Shown here: piece after piece, positions 10,901 to 22,901 of the stretch
Position numbering within the stretch: the first letter of the stretch is position 1
How the letters are laid out: each line of letters opens with the position of its first letter
NCBI GenBank assembly: GCA_951799405.1
Contig: OX637339.1
Location: 5,146,001-5,210,000 of the forward strand
Direction: 5' to 3'
DNA: 64,000 nt
From: Agapetus fuscipes
Taxonomy: Eukaryota > Arthropoda > Insecta > Trichoptera > Glossosomatidae
Notes under the pieces: model-generated
Told to the model about the DNA's origin: nothing
Seen by the model: the letters and a program-made list of their open reading frames with translations, nothing else
Database searches by the model: none
Program-made: the position numbers and the translations under genes

Positions 10901-11235
10901 TTGTTGTTTGATGAAATAACCAAATTCTTTGAATTTTATTGGGGCATATTTTTACTTGGTTATTTTGAGGCATGGATATATAGCTTTGAGGTACTTAAGT
11001 ACACTCAAGGAAATGTTTCTGAAAATAAAAGAACAAATCTTCGTCAGATAATTAGTTTTTTTTTTTAATTAAAAAAATAGGCAATCAATTTCTTTTATAA
11101 TCTAACGTATTCTTGCATTCATTCTTATTTCAGAAATCAGAAATTATTTTCAGTTCAATATTTTTCTTTTTTCTCTTGAAGGCTTTCTTATTGTATCGAA
11201 CAAAGAGACTTCAATACATAGATGAGTACGAAAAC

Positions 11236-11362
11236 TTAAACCATAAAACATAAACCCTGCAACGTTTGCCGACCTTCCCTGAAACAAGGGTGACATTTTC
11301 AAAGTGGACATTTTTTTACAGGATGGGTGGTCAGCCTCATACAAACCTTTAAGTCAAAGGCA
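11236..11362 (-). repeat. RepA head half
   Basis: AAACATAAACCCTGCAACG through ACAAACCTTTAAGTCAAAGG. Confidence 0.75.
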
Positions 11363-11693
11363 CAACTTAAAATAATGAATAAATTTATTGTAATCGTTGA
11401 GGAGAGCCTTAACTTTTTCTATTATATAGTGGTTTATAAATCTTCTGGTAGATAAGTTATAGAACCACACTTATACTATAGTTGTTTGCTATTTGCTGCA
11501 TAGTGTCCGCTCCAGGCATTCTGCGGCTTTCTACTCTAACTATCAACTGTATACGTTCTACATACTTCCTACTTAGCGTTTCCTATTATTCTAATAATAC
11601 ATCGTGTCTGCTGTAACTCTTAAGAAAATATTAATTTACATATATTTTTTTTAAATACATATAAACTTAGTCTGAATACATATAAACAAGTTG

Positions 11694-11941
11694 TCGGGGT
11701 TATAGCCGCGGGGGCCAAGAGGGCTGATCTTTCTAGCGTGTTTCGAATGGAACAACGTTGGTTCGATCCCCGCTTGGGTCACTTGACTTTAACTTTGACC
11801 CTGGTTCAACAGATGTTATTGGGTAATTATTATTTAATAATTCATTAATAATAAACAATAATGAATTATTAAATGATGATATTAATACCTGTTTCTGGCC
11901 AGGCAGAATAGGTTGTTGAATTGCATTCCTCTTCACAAATC

Positions 11942-11985
<44 letters not shown>
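11694..11985 (+). repeat. SINE-D, complete, long poly(A)
   Basis: tRNA Ser/Leu-like head (TAGCCGCGGGGGCCAAGAGG; GTTGGTTCGATCCCCGC), a palindromic AATAATTCATTAATAAT segment, the CCTGTTTCTGGCCAGGC 3' block and an uninterrupted A-run of about 37 at 11947-11983. Confidence 0.8.
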
Positions 11986-11987
<2 letters not shown>

Positions 11988-12046
11988 CTAAAATTTTACA
12001 CGCATTTCAAATTTATGATTTCATATAGGTACTCTTAAGTGGCTTA

Positions 12047-12455
12047 AATGTTGGTATGACTGTATGAGGCTGACCCCCAGGCTGTAAAATACTTGGTTCA
12101 CTTTTGCCAATACCACCTTGTTTTCAGGAATGGACGGCAGGCGTTGCAATATGTATGTTCATGTGAGGTTTTTTCTTTGTAAATGCAAAGCAAGCCGACA
12201 CGTGTATATTTGTGGGCGTGCATTGTGTATAAACCTCAATTGCAGGTCCGGCACTAGGTTAGGGCGCGGTTGGACGACCGCCCAGGCGGCCAGGTATAAC
12301 AGGGCGCCACAGGCGCCCCTGTATGTTTTTCGTATGGATTTAAATGGAGAATAGGGGGCAGGGCGCCTTTTGAAATCTTGCTTAGGGCGCTGGTAGTGCT
12401 AAACCCGTCACTGCTCAAATGTCAATATATCTTTGCAACTTAGATTGTGGATTAT
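12047..12455 (+). repeat. RepA copy split by a hAT-like MITE
   Basis: 12047-12242 and 12414-12455 are the two parts; together they give the normal CCTCAAATGTCAATATATC junction. Confidence 0.8.
12243..12413. mobile_element. hAT-like MITE (171 bp)
   Basis: Begins CAGGTCCGGCACTAG and ends with the imperfect inverted counterpart (CAGTGACGGGTTTAG on the other strand, 10 of 15 matching). Flanked by 8-bp direct repeats CTCAATTG / CTCAAATG (7 of 8). Interior is GC-rich (GGGCGCC repeats) with no coding capacity. Confidence 0.72.
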
Positions 12456-12870
12456 ATATGTATGTACTCGTTTTTCTCAACTGACATAAAAAAATGTAAA
12501 TACCAATGCATGATCGTCAGTTTGAAAACAACCATCTGTTGAATAGAAATAAACTATTTATCTTTTAGAAGAAAAAGTGTTAAACTTCTTTAATTTTCCC
12601 TAATTTTGACTAATTAATAAGGCTGTCGATAAAGCAAACTGGTGGGTCTACACCAGCATTTATTACTGCATCAGTTACGTGGAGTTCCAGTAGACCCATG
12701 GACGGGGCTATCATTAAATTGTCTTCAGAATGTCCCCAGGGGCCGAATAAATGTAAGGCATTCATTCTGGGCACTCAACCTGCCCCATTCTCGATAAGGG
12801 CCATCACTTGTCCAATCCCACTTTTTTGTACATCCCGGAATTATTTGTTGATAGGGATTACATCATTTCA

Positions 12871-12920
12871 CCTTCACGCTAAAAAAAAGCCCATTGTAGA
12901 CATGGCTGAAACGTACGGAA
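12871..12920 (+). ncRNA. Hammerhead-like motif 2, core decayed
   Basis: Stem I strands CCTTCACG and CGGAAG and stem II strands GCCCAT and ATGGC are kept, as is GAAAC. The core CTGAAGA has become CTAAAAA and the cleavage triplet is GTA. Downstream sequence to about 12990 matches that after motif 4 (CTCCAGCATCATCAGCC). Confidence 0.5.
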
Positions 12921-13298
12921 GCTCCAGCTCCCACAGACCACGGCAAGAGATCCCGGAATGCAGCTCTCCAGCATCATCAGCCGGCCATGTTAGTGTAATC
13001 CATTGTATTGTACCAAATGTGCGGTTTTGCACATAGCGCCAAGTAGAGCCAGATCCGCGGTGTCCGTGTCGTCATAACCTTTACGCTAAAAAATAACTTT
13101 AAATCCGAAATCTATTGCGCTTTTAAAACAAAAATAAACAATCTAAATATGTAGGTACACGAGTATGTTGTACTGAAATACTTCCCGTTGAGTCTAAAGA
13201 ATTGACAAAAAAACATTTTAATTACTATAAATACAAGGTAGAAATAGAATATGAAACAAAAATTACCGAAATATTTTACATGAGTTATAGTACTTATA

Positions 13299-13505
13299 CT
13301 AAATAGGTGAAATAGGTGTGATGTAGTTTACATCAAATAGGCTATGAAACGATTATTTGTTTTTTTTATTAAATAGGCTATGAAAAGATATTAACTAAAT
13401 AGGCTATTAAATGATAATGTAGTTAACATTAAAAGGGCTATGAAGTGATAGCTAAGTTAACATTGAAAATACTATGAAATTTGAATTGAATAGGCTATGA
13501 AATGT
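13299..13505. repeat. Degenerate tandem repeat
   Basis: AATAGGCTATGAAA and variants occur at least six times at uneven 25-45 base spacing. Confidence 0.6.
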
Positions 13506-13867
13506 TCACTTTATTATCTACACAGATTATATTTTTTATAAGCCTAAAGCCATTGAGAGTTTTTTTATTATAGAAAACCACTTTTTGGAATTACATAAAT
13601 CTTACTTTTACCCGAATGTTGGTACTGGTATTAAAAAGCCCGGGACATCGCGGGATTCAACATGCCAACCCTGTTTGATTCTGAATCCACAATTCAGTAT
13701 GAATTTCAATAAATTATCAATGATTTATTGCTTTGCAATTATTACGCTGTAAACAAACGTTCAGATTTAATTACAGTTTGCGTATTGTAATTCTTACACT
13801 GAGCAAACGAACAAGGTTCTTGTTAAACAAACAAACGTTAAAACTTGTTAAACAAACGAACAAACAT

Positions 13868-14690
13868 CAAGAGTGTATGCGATCGTGTCACGGCAAATCG
13901 GTCAAAGATAACTCGTCCACAGACATCTCAAATTAGTCACACGACAGTTCGTCATATGACTTTATGGTCAACGACATTTCAGTCACAAGTCACTCGTCCG
14001 CAGACACATCGGTCACGGGAAATTTGGTCACACGGCTTTTTGGTCAGCGACATATCGGTCACATATAAAATATGGTCCACAGACAGCTATATCACAGAAA
14101 ACTACAATTTATTAAAACTCCAGTAATAATAATATTAAATGTTTTACGTGGTTTTTGTGTGTATCACACCTCAAGAACCCTCTGCAAGCTTGGTCTTTGC
14201 GTAGAAAGCGCCAATTCTCAAGCAAGACCCAATTACTGTTAGGCTGGATGGACCTTTGGTGACCAGTCTTTGGTAAAGGTGTATTAATTTTTCACCCGGC
14301 GAAGAGCATATTTGAAAATATGAATGGTATATTTGTGGTGCTCCACCGGGATTCGAACCCACAACCTTCCATTTACGAGTCAAAAGTGTTAACCACTAGA
14401 CTACGGACCGTAAAAAGTAAAAGTAATTACAATATTGCTTGTAGATCAATTTTTGTGATGGAGCTGTCTATGAACCTTTATTGTATGTGACCTAAATGCC
14501 GTTGACCAATGAGTCGTATGGACGATCAGCCGTGTGACCAAATTGTCCGGAACCTATACGTCGATGGACGATCTATCTGTGAGCGAAACGTCATTGGCTG
14601 AAAAGTCGTATGGACCAACTATCGTGTACCCGATTTGTCCATGGTCGAGCTATCTGTAATCGATATGTCGTGGAACCGTACATGATAGGT
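13868..14690. repeat. Inverted GGTCA-rich repeat around a SINE-B
   Basis: Left arm 13868-14105 has repeated CGGTCA/TGGTCA and ACTCGTCCACAGACA modules. Right arm 14455-14690 carries the same modules on the other strand (TGACCAAATTG, TGTCCATGG). A third partial copy is at 28985-29105. Confidence 0.65.
14148..14410 (-). repeat. SINE-B at the centre of an inverted repeat
   Basis: Body CCCTCTGCAAGC to head GGGATTCGAACCC and ACCACTAGACTACGGACC. It separates the arms of the GGTCA repeat. Confidence 0.82.
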
Positions 14691-14953
14691 ACTGCATCAT
14701 ATTATGATTTGTATTAAAACAGAATTTGTAATTATTTTAGGTGAAAATGATTGATAGTTTTGTGTTTATCATGAAACGGCGTTATTACATCTAAATTACA
14801 CGTTTGTTCTGATCCAGTTTCTCTATCTTACTAGGTCATTTATGTAGAACCTACATACGTATAGGTAGAAGTGAACTAAATACGATTTTCGTATTTTTTT
14901 ACCTTTTATTTTTTGCTTTTGTATGTACTTAACTTTACATCGTACATTTATAG

Positions 14954-15180
14954 AGAAACTTCTTTCCTCTGATACCCTTGATGATGATGATAATTTATTA
15001 AGTGAACCGTTTCGTGATGTAGTCACTCCTAGGGCGCTTGTGCAAATGATGCCAGAAATTTGTTTGTCTTCAGTGCATTTCGGTACCTCCGATGGTTTTT
15101 CGCCTGATGAGGCAGGTGTTTACAGGATAGAGGACCAGCAACTGCAAATGCACGCTCTCCAAACACTTTGCATATTATAA
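14954..15180 (+). CDS. Possible terminal exon, product unrecognised
   Basis: A T-rich tract ends in tttatag at 14953. The open frame that follows encodes KLLSSDTLDDDDNLLSEP and later PDEAGVYRIEDQQLQMHALQ, ending LCIL then TAA at 15178. The composition (acidic run, then amphipathic helix-like stretch) looks more protein-like than the chance ORFs around it, and it lies outside the named repeats. A RepA copy begins 19 bases after the stop. The stop directly after a helix-like stretch is odd, so the exon may be truncated or read through into intron, or be a decayed transposon fragment. Family not recognised. Confidence 0.35.
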
Positions 15181-15198
15181 AACATCGCGTTAATTTCC

Positions 15199-15441
15199 CA
15201 TCTATAATCTAAGTTGCAAGGATATATTCATTTAAAGCTCTCAGATGTATGCCCACAAACCAACAAGTGTAGTTCGCGCTTACAAATGCTGAATGTGTAC
15301 TTACAAATAAAATCCAAACCTCAAATGAACATAAGCCCCACAACTTTTGCCGACCTTCCCTGAAATAGGGGTGACATTGGCAAAGTGAACCATTTTTTAC
15401 AGTATGGGTGGTCAGCCTCATACCAACCTATAAGTCAAGAA
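15199..15441 (-). repeat. RepA copy, full length
   Basis: ATCTATAATCTAAGTTGC tail to CCAACCTATAAGTCAAG head. Confidence 0.85.
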
Positions 15442-15536
15442 ATAATCCCAATATAATCCCATAATCGCGTAAAAAGGAAAAATGTTGATTGTATTTCTCG
15501 AATGACCTATAGTACCTATAATTAAAAAAGCGAGTC

Positions 15537-15792
15537 ATTCCTTGACCTATACGTTGGTATGAGGCTGACCACCCATACTGTAAAAAATGGTTCACTGTGC
15601 CAATGTCAATCCTGTTTCAGGGAAGGTCCGCAAGAGTTGCAGGGCTTATGTTCATTTGAGATTGGATTTTTATATTGTAGGTCCACATGCGGCATGTGTT
15701 AGCGCGAAATTATCCATTTCTGCTTGTGGGAATGCATTTAATATAAATCTCAAATGATACATATCTTTGCAGCTTAGATTTAGATTGAGATT
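15537..15792 (+). repeat. RepA copy, full length
   Basis: TTCCTTGACCTATACGTTGG head to CTTAGATTTAGATTGAG. It faces the copy at 15199-15441 head to head across about 95 bases. Confidence 0.85.
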
Positions 15793-16416
15793 AAGAGTTA
15801 TGTAACAAATCGCCACCTTAAAGCTGAAACTGAATAAGTGCTGATTCACTGATTAAAAATAATAAAACATTTTATTGTGAGTAACTTCTTATGGTTAGTG
15901 AATTAATTATAAGGAAATACTCATGACAAACTCGTAAAACTACAGGATTGTTATCGTTTTTTCTCGTAGAAAATAGGAAAAAGGAGCATTTATCGGAGAA
16001 AACCAGTATTACCTTTATATTTCAATTATTCAGTTAACTGTAATGTATCAAAATACAACAGATTGCATTGGATTATAGTACAATTTTTTAACCTTTCAAT
16101 ATGATTGCTACTTTTCTGCATTCCATTTTTTCCACAAAAAGTATGAATCATTTCCAAAAAAAACACAAAAATAATTTGGTAATTGGGGTGTGGCGTTACT
16201 GAATAAATTCATTTTTGAATAATTATTAAGTACGTAGTCTTAAAAACATGTATTATTAAATGAATGAATAAGTCTTTGTGTCTTTTTTGAAAACAGAGTT
16301 TCGTATAAAATGCGTCGAAATTCTCTGTGCAACCCTGAATTAAGTTTGATTCATGAATATGTAAAAGGAAATGCAGGGTTGTACAAAGGATGATAATATT
16401 TTGAAAACGGTGCAAA

Positions 16417-16497
16417 TAAAATCTGGGAACCTCCAACTTCAACTGAAGTGGTTGGCGTAAGGCCGGCCCCCTAACCTGTAAAAATAAATAGGCAACC
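16417..16497 (+). repeat. SINE-C body fragment
   Basis: ACTTCAACTGAAGTGGTTGG and CCTGTAAAAATAAATAGG. Confidence 0.65.
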
Positions 16498-16695
16498 TAG
16501 TTACCGACGTGTTCACTTAATCATTACTTGTTAGAAAAACGTGCAGCTTCTTTATCCGATTAATAAAAATAATATTAGGATGATTTGTTAAGTCGCGCTA
16601 TTTTTATGTGAATCACACAAAAAGAACCCACTATGTACCTTCCAATTACAAGTCTGAAGCTGTAAATAAATGAGTCGAAGTCATAAATGAATCAG

Positions 16696-16875
16696 GAAAA
16701 GTTCCTTGATTTATAAGTTGGTATGAGGCTGAAGACATGTTCTCTAAAAAATGGTTCACTTTGCCAATGTCACCCCTGTTTTTACGTTGTTAGTCCACAT
16801 GCGGCATGTGTAAGTGCTAACTTATACGTGTCTGCTTTTGGGAATGCATGCTAAATGAATGTTAAATTAAATTTA
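16696..16875 (+). repeat. RepA copy with internal deletion
   Basis: Jumps from CACCCCTGTTT to TTACGTTGTTAG, missing about 60 bases. Confidence 0.7.
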
Positions 16876-17660
16876 TTATTACGATTGTGTGTTTTTACTT
16901 GTGTCTGTTTGTTTGTATCTCTAGATGTAGGTGTTTAAAGAATTGTACTTGTATTTGTTCGATAGTGTGAGTGTTTGCTCGAATATACTAGCAAAATTAA
17001 CATTTTCTAGTTCTATATATTTCAAGAACCATCCTAATGCCACGCTATATAAAGGGCTAAAGCAGTCTGTAACATCAGACTTGTATCAGAGCTGGCGAGC
17101 AATACTGTACAAAAGTCATCTGTGAACGAACCAAATGTGAACGGAATCTTAAATTAAATTATGTGCAATAAATCAACATAATTTTTTCTTAAATTGAACC
17201 CGTAAATTGAAGCAATTTCTTTGCAACTTAGATTGCAGATTATTATGTTAATGCAGTGGGTAGGTATGAAATAAAATTATTTCAGCATGCTCTGGATAAC
17301 TTGGCGAAAACATTATTCCTTAGTCTAATGGTAAACGCTCCAGGCTGTACATATTTTGGGCTCCAATCACTATTTAGCCATCAAGAGAAGCGTACGTATA
17401 GAACGTTCTCGAGTTTTTACACGAAACGAAAGTGTGGTTTCTTTGAGGAATTATGCAAATCCTTCAACACGTTTTGGCAGATCGACTGATAAGGAACTAG
17501 GTGTCTAAAGCCATCAAATCGAAATTCCAAACAAACTGGTCTCTGATAGCTGCAAGTATAAAAAAATAACGTTCAAACTCAAAACATAACGTCTACTCTC
17601 AAAATTACGAGGTTTGTGAAACAAAAAGGAGTCTTAAAATACCGTGGACTCCATCATTAG

Positions 17661-17898
17661 TGCTATTCTTAAACATTTTTGTCGTCCGTTGAGCCCACGC
17701 TTTGACAAACTTATGATGCCTGGGCTGGAAGTCTCATCACCACGGTCATTCTTACCTTACGAATTTTGGTAATATTTGTATGAAGACTAATCAGCTGTTC
17801 ACTTGCGGCCATCTTGGATTGGCAGGTCTTTATACAAATGCATCATTAGTTTGTCAAAGCGTGGGCTCAACGGACGACTAAAATGTCTAAGAATAGCA
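17661..17898. mobile_element. MITE with 58-bp TIRs holding a second MITE
   Basis: 17661-17719 is mirrored by 17840-17898 (GCTATTCTTA; GTCCGTTGAGCCCACGCTTT). Between them, from 17718, lies the CCTGGGCTGGAAGTCTCATC family also seen at 44745. Confidence 0.8.
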
Positions 17899-17940
17899 TC
17901 GCATATTATTATGAATGTACAAGTTCATCTCTTCGTGTTT

Positions 17941-18430
17941 TTATAATTGTGTGTCCAGACATATATATGTGTATGTAAACATAAGTGTTTGACACTTTAA
18001 ACTGTTGGTACTCCTCATCATCATGTGGAAACATCCATTCAAGAGGCGTCTCGTATGGTCTGGAACATGCACGATTAGGCCTTGATCATATATAAAATAC
18101 GGGCTGCGGTTCTGTGCTTGATCAGTTATCCTTTGATACCCAAGCAGTGAAGCCGCCAATACAGATGTGATAGGGTGAACCATTTGAAATCGTTTTTTGT
18201 GATATGTGTGTGTAGACGTAAGTGAAGACACTTTGAACTGTTGGTACTTCTCGCACTCTCTGGAAACATCCATTCAAGAGGCGTCTCGCATAGCCTGGAA
18301 CATGCGCGATTAGGCCTTGATCATATATGAAATACGGGCTGCGGTCCTGTGCATGATCAGTAACCCTTTGATACCCTAGCCGTGAAGCCGCCAATACAGA
18401 AGTGAAAGAGTGAACCATTTGTAATCGATT
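17941..18430. repeat. Tandem duplication of a 237-bp unit
   Basis: 18190-18430 and 17950-18190 are about 88% alike (CATTCAAGAGGCGTCTCG, GATTAGGCCTTGATCATAT, GTGAAGCCGCCAATACAGA). Both copies keep the same open frame on the minus strand (RSPYFIYDQGLI, RRLLNGCF). Identity unknown. Confidence 0.75.
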
Positions 18431-18518
18431 GTTGAAAAATAATTACTGTAAAATAAATTCAAATGCAATTTTATTAAAAGTGAACCCAAAATACCTTTGC
18501 AACTTAAATCACAGATTA

Positions 18519-19180
18519 TAGAACCCCAAGTATGTGAAAACTTAAACGTTCACCAGATGTGCTATTTTTGGTTTATTCACGTGTTTTTTTGTGTGATACA
18601 GTTTTTTTGGAGTACAGTATAACTGGCTCACCTAGATTTGTTTTAATTGATTTTTTGAAGGCACCACTCATCAGCGGAAATTAAAAAATAATCTCCACTG
18701 ATAAAACGACATTTCTGAATACCGTTTCTGACACACTGCCTGCTAAACTATGTAGCGTGGAAAAAAAACAATTTTAATATCATTTCGTATATTTTTCATA
18801 TCTTAGTTGTACATCTATTGTCGGAATGACAAACATTCCTGAGCTTCGAAATTTATACTTAATAATTAAAAAAAAATAAAAGTGTAAAGCTGGCCACCTT
18901 TAAATAAGTTTAAATTCACAAATATAAAATTAAAAAATATTTTACTGAAATCATACCTGAAGATGACCTACTAGGTCGAAAACGTTTTTAATTTGTTTTA
19001 AAGATTTTAATCTTGTGTAAATAAATTTTATTGTGAAAAATAACAGTGTTTTGTTTTGAATTCATTCAAATTTTTTTATAAATTAAACAATATGAATTTT
19101 CACAGTGTTAATACACAAACAATACAAAGTATAAAAATATACTTACATTTGCTTGTGTTTTCAATATATGGTGTAAATCA
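18519..19180. other. Unassigned AT-rich stretch holding hammerhead-like motif 3
   Basis: A-rich runs. The part around 18890-19060 may be a Penelope-like element terminus. Confidence 0.35.
18950..18990 (+). ncRNA. Hammerhead-like motif 3
   Basis: CTGAAGA (18957-18963), one unpaired T, a perfect 4-bp stem II (GACC 18965-18968, loop TACTA, GGTC 18974-18977), GAAA, then ACGT. Stem I is not convincing. The same CTGAAGA-stem-GAAAC block is typical of Penelope-like element termini. Confidence 0.4.
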
Positions 19181-19485
19181 GACCGGTCTGTAGTGTAGTG
19201 GTTAAAGTTTCGGATGCACAATCGGCAGGTCGTAGGTTCGATTTCCGGCGGAGCTCAAAATAAAAACATTTGTTTTCAAAAAATGTTCGTCGCTGGGTTG
19301 AAAAATTCATATTCCTTTACCAAAGACCGGTCACCAAAGATGCATCCAGCCTTACAGCAGCTGGGTCTTGCTTGAAAATTGGTGCTTTATATAGCAATGA
19401 TCTAGCTGACGTAGGGCTCTTGAGATGTGCTTCACACAAAAACAGCGGTCACGAAATAAATCATCCTTATATTATTATTATAAAA
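19181..19485 (+). repeat. SINE-B, complete
   Basis: GTGTAGTGGTTAAAG A box, GTAGGTTCGATTTCC B box, ATTATTATTATA tail. Confidence 0.8.
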
Positions 19486-19539
19486 ATACATTTCATATGC
19501 TAGTGGTTTTTTTTAAAAGCAACTTAGCAGCGCATATAT

Positions 19540-19720
19540 TACAACTTTTACCGCGTTGTCCCCGACAGAACATTTATATTGTTTCTCTTGTAATGGTGTC
19601 TCTCCTGAGTAAACATTGCCGGTATTTAAATTTTACTTTGAAATAAACACCGAAAAGGGAAATCATTTCTGACACTCTTGGTGGAGATCAAACCCTAGCC
19701 TTCTTGCATGAAACGCGCTT
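19540..19720 (-). repeat. SINE-C, internally deleted
   Basis: ACCGCGTTGTCCCCG, TGAGTAAACATTGCCGG, AATCATTTCTGACAC. Confidence 0.6.
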
Positions 19721-20177
19721 CTTGCATCAAAAATGCAAATCCATCCGACATAGTATGACAGTTTCGTTCGAGAGGGGCTTAATTTTGGTACCGAAAAATC
19801 GGCCTTCCCGGTTTATAGAATAAAGGGGGATGTTATAAAATACAATAAAACCCACTCCAGTGTGATATGACGCTGCTTCAAGTGCACATCAACCCCTTTG
19901 TATCCAAAGCTGAAAACAATACAGAGGATATCTCCAAACCTCCACGATGACACGTACGCCTGTTCAAGGACTTCCTGTCATAAATGAGAATGCTCTCTTC
20001 AAGCTTTTGTGTATGGAGAAACTAATTTTGGGGCCTTGGATGGATCTTACATTCTTCTTCTTCTTTTGCTGTCACTTTTATCGAAGAACAACGGTCATTA
20101 TCTTTCCGGAAAAGCTATTGGGAATATATAAAGGCACTGAATTTTAAGCACGTACCAAATTACACTCATTATGGCTA
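19721..20177. other. Unassigned
   Basis: A 66-codon plus frame at 19947 has no splice context. Nothing else seen. Confidence 0.35.
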
Positions 20178-20432
20178 TCTTGACTTATATGTCCGTATGA
20201 GGTGGGCCACCCATCTGTATCTATCTATAATCTAAGTTGTAATTATATATCGACATTTCAGGACATTAAGTTCGCGCTTCACATCCTACATGTTTAAATA
20301 CAAAATAAACCAACCCTCACATAAACATAAACTTTGCAACTCCTGTCACCTTTCTCTGAAACCGGGGTGGCATTGGCAAACTGAGCTAAGTTTATATAGC
20401 ATGGGGGCAGCCTCATACCAACCAATTTATGA
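20178..20432 (-). repeat. RepA copy with an extra inverted head
   Basis: 20222-20432 is a minus copy. 20178-20217 is a plus-strand head piece (CTTGACTTATATGTCCGTATGAG) abutting its tail. Confidence 0.65.
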
Positions 20433-20485
20433 AGCTACTCAATCTACAGCTCGTATCGGATTTCATTATTAATCGGATTCTTTTT

Positions 20486-21100
20486 TTTGTTCCTTGACTG
20501 ATGGAAATGAGGATAGTATGAGGCTGACGAACTATACTGTAAAAAATGGTTTACTTTACCAATGCCACTCTGTCACCGTCTAAGAGACGGTCGGCAAAAG
20601 TTGCAGGGTTAGTGTTCATGTGAGATTTGGATTTTCATTTGTAAGTGAATGAATGGGTAAAAAAAGAATGTAATTTGAAAGAGGATGTGAAAGTTAAGGT
20701 ACAAAAGAATGTGATGAGATGGTTTGGGCATGTGGAAAGAATGAACGATGATAGACTGACAAAGTATGTATACAAAGAAAGTGTGAAAGGAAAAAGAGGG
20801 AAGGGACGACCGAGAAAAGTATGGAGTGATCAGATTGAGGAGATTGTGAAAGAATGGGATATACAAAGTGAGCGTAAAAGAAGAAAATGCATGAAAAAGG
20901 TGATGGATATGAATGAATTGAAAGAGGTATGTAAGGATAGGAAAAAATGGAGGCAACTCTGCAGAGGCTCTGGCCACCCCTAGCGGAATGGCGACAGAGT
21001 TACGGTTACAGTTACAAGTGCACCGAAATTTGTAAGCGCGAACGTGTCTACTAATAAGCCTTAAATTTCAGTATATATTTGCAACTTAGATTATAGATAG
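20486..21100 (+). repeat. RepA copy split by a LINE
   Basis: Head and middle at 20486-20647, remainder (TTTGTAAGCGCGAAC to ATTATAGATAG) at 21020-21100. Confidence 0.8.
20648..21019 (+). pseudogene. LINE C-terminal fragment (GRPRKVW family), inserted in RepA
   Basis: A frame of about 110 codons encodes NVMRWFGHVERMNDDRL, GKRGKGRPRKVWSDQIEEIV and MNELKEVCKDRKKWRQLC. It is severely 5'-truncated and ends in a (GTTACA)n-like 3' tail. The RepA copy resumes at about 21020, with AAGTG on both sides as a likely short target duplication. Confidence 0.85.
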
Positions 21101-21506
21101 GATTGTTGCCAATCAGCCAATTAATTGACAACATGTTTTTTGTTTTAAATTAATGTCAAATGTAGGTCAATCGTTTCTATGTTTGAAAGTTTATAAAAAA
21201 AATATATAACTTATAAATCAATGTCACGATCTATATTCCATATTTAGTTAAACAATTAATTATTTTTAATTAGTCGGAGAAACTATTGTAGCATCTTTCT
21301 CTTCCACATGTGCCATCGCCTTAAATGTCCCAAGTGCCATGCGCAGTAATGGATCCAGTGCACTTAGGTAGGTTTACCTGTAAGGTAACAATATGATGCT
21401 TTAATTAAACTAGATATAACTGTAACTTCTGAGAATCAAAGTGACAGTTTATTCTTGCTATTTTCTTGATTTAGATTTTTCCATATGTGTTACAAAAACT
21501 TAATAT

Positions 21507-21860
21507 CGGTCGGCAAAAGTTGCAGGATTTATGTTCATTTAATGTTTGGACTTTAATTTGTAAGTACACATTCAGCATTTGAATGTAAATGTATCTTTGC
21601 AACTCAGATTATAGATTATAGGGTTCTCCTTGACTGATGGTTGACAGAGGATTGGTATGAGGCTGACCACCCATACTGTAAAAAATGGTTCACTTTGCCA
21701 ATGTCACCCCTGTTTCAGGGAAAGTTCGCAAAAGTTGCAGGGCTTATGTTCATTTGTGGTTGTGGTGTGGTGCGAACTTACACTTGTCTGTTTGTGGGAA
21801 TGCCTTTGATATGAGTTTTGAATATTAATATATCTTTGCAACTTAGATTATTGATTATGG
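21507..21860 (+). repeat. Two adjacent RepA copies
   Basis: 21507-21621 lacks its head; 21627-21860 is nearly complete with a TTGTGGTTGTGGTGTGGTG variation. Confidence 0.75.
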
Positions 21861-22414
21861 GATGCAAGTTTGTGTAAGACTATCTCCAAATAACACGTTA
21901 AGGAATTCAATCGCAGCAAGAAAATATAACCCTTGTGTACCTTGGCATACGAACTATTTCATTACTGACTCATACGCAGCATTTGTCTTTTAGTAATTTG
22001 TTGTGTACTCGTATATGATAATTACGTACTCGATACAATATGTTGAAAAGGGAAATTGCGGCGGACGTATGTACTTCGCATTGGAAACGGTGAACTTCCG
22101 TTTGAGAGTGGCGATAAAGTGCCTTAAAACGGAAGTTAAAACAATTAAAGTACTCGGGAGTCAATAAGTATGTGTATAAATACATACTAAGCTTATGTGC
22201 ATAAGTATGGATGTGTAGATGTAATAAGCATGTATGTAATGAGCTTCTGTGTCATCTGTCAACGGTCACTTCGTGTACCTACAACCATCGATCACGGGTG
22301 ACAACAACTTTGTCTAAAAATAATTCAGTTCACGCCTCTTTGTCCTAAAATAAACATAGCTCCTAATAACGTAGGATACGATTCCGATGAAGCTTTAGAA
22401 AAATATTCTTCTCT

Positions 22415-22562
22415 ACACACAACACAACACTGCGCAGCTAACAGTCCTGCTACAGAGGATCAGGACATAAACCGCCGCATCGCCAACACCTCTGCGGCAC
22501 TACAACAATTGTCATAGACCCGTAGAGTTTCTGAAATGTAGGGAGTCTCCTTAAAAAACACG
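22415..22562 (+). pseudogene. 3' end of the Jockey/CR1-type LINE
   Basis: Retains the GCGCAGCTAAC C-terminal coding trace, CTCTGCGGCACTACAACAA, TCATAGACCCGTAGAG and AGGGAGTCTCC, ending AAAAAA. Confidence 0.75.
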
Positions 22563-22901
22563 CTTTTTATTTCTGTACTAAAAAAATACTTTCTACAAAT
22601 GTCATTAGTTTTTGTTGGAATCATTTGTAGCTGTTGCTCGCTACTCCATCTTGGAGTTACTCTTTCATTCTCCGCGTAATGTGTGTGGTGTGGGTGGGGA
22701 TGTTGGAGTTCGTGCTAGGAGGCAATTTGGAGCTAATCTCCAAGTCACAACTGGCTGGAGAGGCCGCGTGACGTCATCATCATCATCACACACGGGCTCC
22801 ACACATATTCGGTGGTAATTACCAATAGAAACGTTGTGAAGCTAATGTTTAAGCTATACCGGGAATTCCCGTCTGAAGCGATACGCAGTTGCCCACAAAA
22901 C

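Noticed and set aside
20609..20977. 122-codon minus-strand ORF rich in Phe and Ser
   Set aside because: Antisense shadow of the LINE fragment on the plus strand.
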